Shown: positions 37,501-49,300 of the stretch, piece by piece
How positions within the stretch are numbered: the first letter of the stretch is position 1
Layout: each line of letters starts with the position of its first letter
Origin: Delphinus delphis
Taxonomy: Eukaryota; Chordata; Mammalia; Artiodactyla; Delphinidae
NCBI RefSeq assembly: GCF_949987515.2
Contig: NC_082693.1
Span: 17,170,994-17,234,993, forward strand
Direction of reading: 5' to 3'
Length of the DNA: 64,000 nucleotides
Notes under the pieces: generated by a model
Databases searched by the model: none
Seen by the model: the letters and a program-made list of their open reading frames with translations, nothing else
Told to the model about the DNA's origin: nothing
Made by a program: the position numbers and the translations under genes

Positions 37501-40327
37501 TATTTTGATATGAAATTGGCAAAGAATATATGCAATTAATATAAAGAAGAGGAAGTGGTATAAATATGTTAAAACAATTTTACTCTTTAAGAAAAATTCA
37601 AATTCTTTCACCAATTCAAGATTTTTTACCTATTATAACACAAATCATAAGTTTTAATTATAAATTATAGTACTAGTTAAAGATTTTCCTACCTACTAGA
37701 TAGGAAAGATTAAAAATAAAAAGAAATGAGGTAGAAGATAAAGGCACATTTTATGTATTATGGGGAGTGTATAAATTTCTCTTTTGGAGGTTAATTTTCA
37801 ATATGGTAAAGAACAAAAATATGCACAACTGCTTAAATCAGCAATTCTACTTTTATTACTTTATCTTAAGGAAATAATCAGGAATGTGCAGAAGGATTTA
37901 TTTATCATTATAGCCATGGCATCCCTGTTTAACAGAATGAAAAATTAGAAATATTGTGTGAGTACATAGAAAAAATTGATTAAATAAATGATGAAACTTA
38001 TTCAGCACACTATTATGCAGTCATTAAAATCCTGATATGAGAACATAAAGAATATTATGCATATTTTTATGTTCAGTAAAAATGTGAAAGATATAAACAA
38101 ACATTAGAAGTGGTACTCTGTGTGTGGAGGGATGGCAGATAATTTTTACTTGTTTTCTTTGTGCTTTTCTGTATTGTCAAATTTTGTAACGTGACTATAA
38201 ATCATTTTATAATTAGAAAAAATTCTTAAATGGAATAATTAAATGGTTAAGTTAGTTGACTTTTCAAAAGGAATGCTAAAATTAATGTTTAAGATAAAAC
38301 ACTCTCTTGTCTACGTAGGTTGGGAAAAGGAATCTGGGTCACATATGTGGATATATATTCTATTGGGTAATATGCTTCGTGGAATTGGGGAAACGCCCAT
38401 AACACCCTTGGGGATTTCTTACATCGATGATTTTGCTAAAGAAGGACATTCTTCTTTTTATTTAGGTAATGTATAGAAAATATTAGATTTTATGGTTACT
38501 TTCCCTGGGTGTACCTTGAAATAACAGTGCTCCTAAACTCATTCTTTTACTTTAAAAATTACTTAGAGAAATATATTGTATTACTTTAAAAAACTGAATA
38601 AGAACCATGTATTATTGGCATTTGATAAAAATGTTTTGTAATATTTTCAGGTAATTTGTTTGCAGTAACAATGATTGGTCCAATCATTGGCTTTTTACTC
38701 GTATCTCTGTTTTCTAAAATGTATGTGGATGTTGGATACGTAGATCTGAGTAAGTACAATCAGAACAAGGTAACATGATAATGCTTTTCAAGTACATGAC
38801 ACCATTCTTTCAAATAACTGAATTCACTCTTTCAGTGGCCCTTTGCTGACTAATTGTCAAAAGTTACAAATAGGTAATGTGTTAATAACTAGAATAAAAA
38901 TAAACTTCAGCTCCTATCTACATCAGGCTTTTACAACTAAGCACAAAATAAGAAAATTTAACAAACTTAAGATTACTTCACCCCAAATAATTGCAGGTCT
39001 CTCAATGTGCCTACTAATGTCACTTCCCCACATTTACCCTCTCTCCTGTCTCGATTTGCATAGTTCTAAAGTCTTTTCCAATATGTGGCTCCTCTTCAGA
39101 GATGCCTTACTTCACCACCTCCTACTGGCCCCAAGTTAAATGTCCCTATTAATCACCAAGAGCATGCCTTTATTGTAGCCTTTGTCACAATAAGCCATAA
39201 ATATTTGTGCCACTGATCTTCCATCTCTTTTAGAACATAACAGTATGATATCTGTCTTAACATACAAGTAATTAGTGTTTAGAAATAAACAAATCTGATT
39301 TTCTATTTCACCAGGACTACATAGAGTAGACATCACAGCAGACCAACAATAACCACAATCTGAAAGTATTTTAATATAAAGCTAAAACGTGGACCTGATG
39401 GAATGTGTTATGTCTCCTATTTTGGATGTGTGAATTAGAGTAGGTTCACATTCCAAGTGTTTCTACTCGATCATTTCCAGGTTCATCCTTGTTTTTATCA
39501 CTAAGCACCCAGAAATAAATGGTTAAAGTCTTTAGGATGATAGATTTGTAACCTCTTTTCTATAGTCAGAAATCACTACTCACAGTATTTAGGTCCATGG
39601 TGATCCCATTTCTAGCACTGAACGTCTAGACCTTATTATATCTTCTCTTATTCAGTTATGGGTATGATGTAAACGTATTGTGAAGTACATTTTGGCAAAC
39701 TCCAATGCCAAAGGAGCCAACGAGATAACATAAGTGAATAAAGAGTGTTCGGTGTGGTGGTTAAACTTGGAAGAATTGTTGGTGGTGAACTGCCCTCTGT
39801 ACACACCTGAAAGTGCATATACTGCTCAGCCTCAACCTATTCTTTTCATGAAGAAATTTGGATCCAGCATTGACAAAATCTTCTGATTGGTTTTCAAGAA
39901 AATCCTGGAATCCAGATTTTCATGTGGAAGTTTTCAATTTTTAAAACAATGTGTGAACAAAAGAAAACACTTTGGCAGGCTATGTCTAGCCAGGTTATGA
40001 CCTCTAGTTCCTATGTGTACACCAGGGATAGAACACAAAAAATGTTATCAAAATGACACTTCTGATGGATGATGAATAAGTACTTAGCATGTAGATGGAG
40101 TCACTGATTTTATCAATCATTTCTGCAGTCTGTCAGAGTTGCTGATTATGGAATAATATGAACATGTAAATCAATTTTAAACTCAGAGCTGTATATATTT
40201 GAAAACCACTTCAATAAATAGAATTAATAATTTATTTCTATATATCAAGTCAATGTTTTCTCACATTAAAGAGTTTTCTTATACATCAAAGAGTAACAAC
40301 ACCATTATTGTGCTTCAAACATCTATG

Positions 40328-40375
<48 letters not shown>

Positions 40376-43300
40376 TGCTTTCTTATTAGAATGTTTATAT
40401 TTATAAATTTAAATATATACTGAAACTTTATATTTACTGAAACAGCTCATTTATACTTGTTTAGATATAGCACATACATGGCACTCACACAGCTTTAAAG
40501 GGAAATATTATTGAAATAAAATGGTTAAATTATCCCTAAAATTTAGAGTCTAAATTTTAAACTCAGATTTTCATTATACGTATATCTTCACCATTATCAT
40601 CCTCTGTGCTGTCAAGGAGTTGGAAATGCAGGTTCTAGGGGGAAAAAACCCCACTACTGGCTCTGAGAATTTCTTGCGAAGTGCTGTAAATTTCATTAGT
40701 TTCTTGACCTCAGGAGATGGTGCCAATAGAAGTTTTCAGACAATGAGTATCATGCTTTCCATAAATGGCCCTTAAATAGTTTGCAGGCTTCAACTGTTCA
40801 ATGGTGGCTGCTGTTGTCATGTCACCAGAAAAGCCACCAAGTTCAACAATGTCATGACTGACTCCTGGACAACAGCAATTGTAAGATGTCATGACTTACA
40901 CTTATTTCAAAGATAAAAAGTGTGAAAGAAAGAAAAGAGTGTCTCAGAATTGATGAAACATCATTTACTTTCTTCATCTATGGAGAACAGCAATTACTAC
41001 AATTATTACCAGAAATTTTTACATTTCAAAATGATTTTTGACTGGCTTCTTCTAATTCTTTATTCTAGGCACTATCAGAATAACTCCTAAGGACTCTCGT
41101 TGGGTTGGTGCGTGGTGGCTTGGTTTCCTTGTGGCTGGACTAATATCCATTATTTCTTCTATACCATTCTTTTTCTTGCCCCCAAATTTGGATAAACCAA
41201 GGAAAGAAAAAAAAGCTTCAGTATCTTTGCCTGTGCAAAATGAGGAAAAGAGTCAAATGGCTCATTTGACCAAGCAGGGGCAAAATGTTAGTGAAACTGT
41301 AGCTGGTAAGTATTTCACATTCACAGTCAATTTGGAATTGTTAATCCCAGTGAAAGGGAGGGGTGAATATTCCAAAACAATAAGTCATACTCAAGTCATC
41401 TAAATAAAGTTCGATTTCTTCTTTACTAAATTTGGCTAAATTATTCTAAGTTCCTACTAAAATTTGTGAATATTCTGAACACATATCAACTCTGAAGGGA
41501 AGGGGATTAGGCTTGTGATCTTTAGCAGGGAGAAACCAATCAAAGGCTAAAAATATCTGTTATTTGTAAACCAAAGAGTATATATTCATTTCCAAATTAC
41601 ATAGTACAAACTATAAGGATTAAAACGTCTTTCTCTTTCTTCCTTCCTTCCTTCCTTCCTTCTTCCTTCCTTCCTTCCTTCCTTCTTCCTTCCTCCCTCC
41701 CTCCCTCCTGTCCTTCCTCCCTCCCTCCCTCTCTTTCCTTTCTCTCTTTCTTTCTCTCTTTCCTTTCTTTCTTTCTCCCTTCCTTCCTTCCTTCCTTTCT
41801 TTCTTTCTTTCTCTTTCTTTCTTTCCTTCCTTCCTTTCTTTCCTTCTTGCCTTTCACAAATAGTACCAGGAAGCATACTATGCCCTGGTAATAGAATATT
41901 GCCTCTGTTTTCCAAGTATTTACAATATAATGGGGTTGTACCAAAAAATATATAGACAATTGCCATATAGTGCCTATATAAACAATTATGAGTGCCTATA
42001 AATTGGGCAACTTAACTATTCTTAGGTGGAGACATGGAGTATGGAGAAGGAAATCAGAGGAAGTTTCTCTCTAGATAGAGTAAGATTATTTTCTTGGTAA
42101 TTATATAGAAAAAATTGCTTACCTAAATATTAAAAAATGAAGTACAAGCAACAGTAGTAGTTAAGGTTATTGTAGTCAGTCATGTGAATAAGAGCCCTCC
42201 ATCATTTGATAGTGCCCTTCCTTTCAAACATAAGCCCTGAGGGCTAATGGAGAACAATTTAGGAGCAGTAATTTGGGGAACGATCCAGTGGCAGTCAGAG
42301 CAAGATAGTGGAAATGATGTTAATAGTGCAGTTTTCAGACCGCACAGAAATGGCAGAATAGTAAGAGTCAAAGCAGAGCAATGCCTGAACCCTTGACAAC
42401 CTTTTCAAGTTGAAGTTGAAGTGACATTAGAGCTTGTCAGGTGGAGCCCAATTTCTCCCTCTCATCAGTTCTTCCCCTCACTCCTTTTATTGTTACTTTC
42501 TCCTCTCCATCACTCTAATCCGAACGTAATGGTGTGACTTGTATTGACTCATGAGAGAAGACTTAAATTTTCTGTCACATTGGTAGCTTAAATTGGCCAT
42601 GATGGGAGAAGTTACCACCATTTATTACCGAAATTGGGAAATACTCAAATCAATGTTGTTTTCCCAAGAATCAGTTGTTAAACATTTACCAGCACACCAC
42701 TGATTTAGGAGTCTTTGAAATTTAACATGCACACTAAAAATACCATTCCAATAAATTTTCATTTGCTATGCTATTTTCACACTGCAGTAAATTAAATCCG
42801 TAAAAAGTAGTGGATTATCTAAAAATAAGGAACGTGGTGACTGTGAGCCTCCCCAAAATGGAGAGGATAATGAAGATGCAAAATAGGGCAATTGTAAACA
42901 TCATCTGTGTTATCAACTGTGTTTGTAAGATAGTGACCAAAATAAGATAGTAAAGAGGTTCTTAATTATGTGCTATTAGGAATGGATGAAATAACTAAGA
43001 ACATTTAGTCAGAAAATAATATATCTAATTTGAATAGAAACAAGACTAGTTGGTTAGAAAGAAATAAAGATATCAGTTCATTACCAAAAAAAATTGTGAA
43101 CAAGGAGAATTGTCCAAAAATGAGCAATTTCTTTCTGAGATAGTCAGCTTAATGAGTTGTTTATTGATCTGTTTATTGAGGATATATAGTGGATCATGAT
43201 TGTGTAGAAGTTCAGATGACATCCACGTTCTCACTCACCTCAAAAATTAAATGATTTGGTGAGCCCATATACCCCATTTCTTTTGATCAAACATCACAAC

Positions 43301-46300
43301 TCACTTAGAATGCCTCACAAGTCAATTGTCCTTCCTGATTGGAGAGTCCCATAGAGAGAAGTTTAGCATTTTGACCTAACAATTTAAAATGTTATTTATT
43401 CCTGCTATACCTTTCCTTACATCTTCTTTTTTCTCCTTCTATGCCCTTTGCCCTAATCTTTTTTCTTGTTATTATAAGCAGATGAAACTATTTCTTAGTT
43501 ACCATTGGATAGAAGTTTTGGTTCTAACCATATCTAATGGAAACCTTTAGAGATCTACAGCACAAGATCTTTCAAAGTCCACACCATCCAAAACTCAGTA
43601 ACCATATCTGGTTCTGTCTTGCTAGACTCTGATACTTCCCACTGTTTTTCTAAGTGGTTTCTTCCACTTTTAACTCCCATTACAGCTGGTTAACCTGGTG
43701 ATCATAGACCCAAATTACATAATTCTTGCTAGGTACGGAAGTTACGGATTTGTTACACACCTGTTTGTAGGCATGGGTTTTTTGCCCTACTGTTGTCATA
43801 ATGTCACTTGAGACACAATATGTCGTTAAGAAAGCTGATGGATAATACTGCCAGATTTACTGAGGCAGTATTTTATGGTAGAAAAGCTATATACCAGGAA
43901 ACAAGAGATCTGAATCCTGGTACTAAATTGACCTTTATGATTTTTGAACCTTAGTCTTCTTATTTCTGTGAGCTTTGGATTATACTATCTTTAAGATAAA
44001 TTTCCAGTTAATAATTATATTATTAATATAATGATTATATTATTAAGTGCTAATAAAAAAGAGACATGGCATTTCATTCACTTTTGTTTCTTGAGTGCCT
44101 TATTGCCTAGTACCCAATTAAAAACCAAACGTTTGCTAAATGAATGAATAAATGAACTAATGATGTATACAGTTGTATGGTAGAATGCTAAGAATAACCA
44201 AATACGAGGCGAACAAAGCACTGACTAAAACAGCATGTATGTTTGATCCCGTTTTGGAGTAAAATGAACTAATTAAATAAATATTAATGCACATATGGAA
44301 AAAATTGAAAGAATTTTTTTAAAAAACTGTTAGTAGGATTGCAGGGTATTCTGACTTTCTGTGCTATATATTTATGGAATTTTAAATCTTATATAAATTA
44401 TATTTACAAGATTAAGATATTAATATATATGTAAGCTGCATTATAATATTTTCTTTCTTTTTATGTTTTTATAGGTTTTTTCCAGTCCTTGAAAAGCATC
44501 CTTACCAATCCCCTGTATGTTATAACATTAGTTTTGACACTGCTACAAGCCAGCAGCCATATTGGAATTATTACTTATGTCTTCAAATATGTAGAACAGC
44601 AGTATGGCCAGTCAGCATCTGAGACTAGCATTTTGTTTGGTAAGACCTGTTTATGTTTGCTTGATAAATGCTATGCTACTGAGTCACTGAGCTCCAAGTG
44701 ACATTTTGTTGTGAAGGCAATTTCACATTTTATTAAATATAATTTTCATTTATTTTTTTCAAATTTTATCAGATCGATGGGTCTTGTGATATCATCATTG
44801 TTCTGCATTTGAAGTTACAGCTCATGTTATTTTTGAGGAGATGAATTCCTGAAGGAAAAGTGACATGTGAATGGAACATATAGATATGATATCTGTATAA
44901 CTGGATCTTATAATCTAGTGCTGAGCTTCTGAGGCAAATCCTTTTGTAATGTAATTATTATACTTCTATCCTTCATGGACTTTGAATCAGGACCCAGATA
45001 CTTACAAAAAATAGGACATTGATGTTTCCAGGAGAAAAATCAATTTAAACACATCATTGGTATCTATATAATTCAATACAAATCTCATATTTTAGAGAGG
45101 TTTTTTTGCTGCAGTATCTGTTTCCAATGACACAAGGAGACTTCTTTATGAAGGAAAGGTTTTCTCATATTATTCTTTCTCTACCCCCTGTATAATATAA
45201 GATTCTTAAGAGCAGTAGAATACCCAGTACATGGCCCAGCACATTGTAGAAACCCAATATTTGATAAGTTAAGCTGAATTTATCAAGTGATATATGAATA
45301 GGTCATAAGTAAACAAGAAAAATATAATTCTGTAGGATGTGCTTATTGAACTTAAGATAAAAGTTAAAATTGTAAATTTAACTCCTAATAAAGTTCTCAG
45401 CCTAAATTTTTTGTTAGAGGGATCTTCATCTTTAATCAATCTTGGAAGACAATGAAATGGAAAAGTTATAAGAGGAATCAACTATTTTTAACATCACATA
45501 TAGACCTGTTTATCATCTTAGGGCATGTGTGTGTTTAGATGAATGAAGAAGAGATATTAATTTAAGTGTTCAATTCTAAACTACTGGGCAAATTTGTAGT
45601 AAGTTTTTAAGGATGGGAACTCTTCATTTTAAGGAAATGCAAAGGATTTTAGATGGTAGGATAAAAGTCTCAGAGTCAGGAAGATGATATTTTGTTGTTG
45701 TTGTTTTCCGGGAGGGGACAAAAAGCACCTTATAAAAACCATATGTTCAGACATACAGATATTCTTAGTCACTGACTTTTGCTACTGAGGAAACTAAAAC
45801 TTCAGCATTGGCAGGAAGAAATTATTTTTATCTCCCCCACATGGTGCACTGACCCTCTACCTCCATCCTGGACTGCCAGCCTTCTATTTAAGAAGTAACA
45901 AGATAGGATGATTTTGGTTGATATACAGTGTTTCATGTGTAAAGACATTCAGAATAACCATATTTATATAATTACATTTTTTCTCTTACTTCTAGGATTC
46001 ATAACCATACCAACTTTTGCATCTGGAGTGTTTACAGGAGGATATATCATTAAAAAATTCAAATTTACCTTGGTTGGAATTGCGAAATTTTCATTTTGTA
46101 GCCATATGTTGTCCTTCCTATTTCACCTATTAAATTTTGCGCTAATCTGTGAAAACAAATCAGTTGCTGGACTAACCTTGACTTATGATGGGTTTGTATA
46201 TATATATCAATATACCAATAGCACAATATATAAACCATCTAATGTAAAAGAAAGTAAGGCAAACAAGGCAGATGGCAATTTTACTAAACTTTTAACTCAG

Positions 46301-49300
46301 AGAAATTTCAATTTACAAATTCTTAAAATGTTCATTTCTTAAGATCTCAAAAAGTTCTTTTTTTTCCTTCCTTAAAGAAAAGCCATATAGTTTGTAATAG
46401 TAATAGTTATTATTTATGGGTGCTTACAATGAGTGATGGGTACTTTTATCCCCATTTTATAGATAAGGAAAGCAAGGCTTAGAAAGATACACAGATTACA
46501 TATCTAACAATGTTAAGATTCTGACTCAGATTTGAAGGTTTTGACTCCAAAACTCTTAATCCTAACCACTATGATCTTGGGTGAATCATAAGAGAAATAT
46601 AAATGACATTTTCCAAAAGTGACTGAACAATCTTTATCTGCAGTTAATTTTGATGTTTAACAATTATCTTTATAAGAAAACCAGTACACTGCACTCAATT
46701 CTCCTTTTTTGCAAGCTAATTCTGTTTCTTCTGGTATTGTCTTCATTAGCAGTAGAATTGATAAATACTCTATACATAATGGCATATTAGACCTAGAAAG
46801 CTTTTACTTTTCATTATTATCACGCATTGTGCAGTATACCTAGTACTACAGTCTCTACCCCAAATCAAGGGCAAGATTCCTGTGCAGATTTCTCATCATC
46901 TCCTGAATATAGCCAACAATTTAAGTTTAGGAATGTTCACGTTCAAGCAACAAGCAAAGATCCTTGGATCACAGTTTAGTAACCAGACTCCTTAGCACTG
47001 CTTATTGTTGGCTTTGGGCTTTGAAACTCTGGGTCTTATGAGGTGTCAATTTGAACCTGTCGAATCTTCCCACATTTGCTTACCTAAACATCATCCTATT
47101 CTTGGAGGCTTGCCAACTTAATCTTGAATTATCTCCCCATTCCCTCCTAATCCTGTTTGTTGTTGAATATTCCTATTGACCACCACTCACTCTGGTATAT
47201 CAAAATACAGAGTACCTAGAACATTGAACTTTAGAGGGAAGAGAATCCTGGAGATTATGCAGCCCGACCCTCTAATATCCTCTTCCTTTGTTAGTTGAGA
47301 CCCTGAGAAACTGTGGCTTGTTTGAAGTCATACAGTGACTCCAGAACGATGCTACTTCACAGCACAAGCATACAGGCTTTAACCTAAAGCCAGTTCCCTG
47401 AAACAAGCACAGTAACTGTGCTATCTATTCAAAAGAAGGCAGCTAGAGTTCTATGGGCTTTTTTCATTCAATAAAATTTCACTGAGTGCCTCCTTAAAGG
47501 TCAAAAAATTTATAGGATACCTCAGTGCCCTCATGGAACTCATAGTCTAAGTGATGGCTATTAACAGAATCAATATATTTAGCATTTATGAAATGTTAGT
47601 CACTGGGGTAAGTTTTTAGAGAATGAATTACTGTAGAGGTTCTCAGAATGTGGTCTGAGAATCTACAGGGGTCCCTGAGACTTTTGCAGATGGTCAACAA
47701 ATTCTAAACTATTTTTATATTAATACCAAGATAGTATTTTTCTTTTTCATTCTCATTTTCTAATGAGTATATAGTGATATTTTTTTTTCATTTTTATTTT
47801 ATATTGGAGCATAGTTGAGTAACAATGTCGTGTTAGTTTCAGGTGTACAGCAAAGTGATTTAGTTATACATATATATGTATTTATTCTTTTTCAAATTCT
47901 TTTCCCATTTAGGTTATTACAGAGTATTGAACAGACTTCCCTGTGCTTGTACAGAGATATTTTCTAAGGCTACAAGATATGTGATGATAATATCAGCCTG
48001 TTGGCTAAGGATGTGTGTGCTTGCACATTCTCATGTACTAAATTTTTCTTATTATTAATCTCTAGTAGAGTATGTATGTCAATAAGTAGAACCCACTTGA
48101 ACAAAAAACCCTTGGGGTCCTCAGTACTTTTCAAGAATTGACAGGCTGCTGGAAACAGAAAGTTTGAGAACAGCTAAATTAACTTTTTTCCAAAAAAATT
48201 CTATGAGGATTTATGACTTACAAATGGCAAATCTAATTTTAGAAAGAGTAGTCACATTGCTGTGAAGTGGCAGACCTAATGTGAACACAGGACTGTCTGA
48301 TTGCAATGTCCGGACTGAGTCATTAATCATTATGATAAATCACTCCCTGTGCATCGTGTGTCCCCAAGCAGGATTAGGTATTAGATGCTTTCAGTAAAAT
48401 CATTGATTACAGAATTTCTGAATCTACCTTCTTCTTTCTTCATGAAAATTACTTTCTCATTCAAAGATAATTTATCAAGATTTTTACCAAAAAAAAAAAG
48501 AATAATTTTAAAAATCTATAAGCAGAAAATTAATTATATGAATAATCCATTTAATAATTTTAGCCATATTATAAGATTATATTTTATAAATACAACGATG
48601 TTTCACAGTAAATCATTATAAACTTTGTTATGGTTTCCTTAAAAAAGCATATGAAGTTTTTCTAGTCTTCCTCAACTGATTCTATTATTCTTTTTTTTTT
48701 TTTTTTTTTTTTTTGCGGTACGCGGGCCTCTCACTACTGTGGCCTCTCCCGTTGCGGAGCACAGGCTCCGGACGCGCACGCTCAACGGCCATGGCTCACG
48801 GGCCCAGCCGCTCCGCGGCATGTGGGATCTTCCCAGACCGGGGCACGAACCCGTGTCCCCTGCATCGGCAGGCGGACTCTCAACCACTGCGCCACCAGGG
48901 AAGCCTGATTCTATTATTCTTGATTTTTAAAAATTGATCCTTAAGGATTCTGCTTTGACCACGTTGAATCCTTTCCTTGTGTAGTTAAAATATAGATTTA
49001 AAAATTCAAACTAGTTAATTAACATTCACAGATTCATGAGACTTTACAGTGAGCTGGGAAGAACCTTAGTCTAATGCCATTATCCTACTGAATAGAAACC
49101 AATTCTTAGAAAACTGAAGGGATTTTTAAGGAATTTTTTGACAGAATCACAAAGACCTCTTGTCTATGTCTTACCTATCCTCTTTGGTTTCTTTTTTATG
49201 TTTTATTTTCTCTACATCATAAATCATGTCTGGGTAAAGATAAAGGGTGAAAAAGTTAATAAGCACTAAAAATAAACTTTGCCATTTTGGACAAGCAAAA

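Larger units (their letters stand above)
37067..38318 (+). other. SLCO1B3: Intron 5 of SLCO1B
   Basis: 1.25 kb: a CHR-2-like SINE at 37158-37358 and an old L1 3' remnant at about 37600-38225. The rest is AT-rich and unremarkable. Confidence 0.65.

Noticed and set aside
41586..41966. Lys/Glu/Arg-rich minus-strand open frames of 120-126 codons
   Set aside because: Translation of a (GAAA/GGAA)n simple repeat; not a gene.
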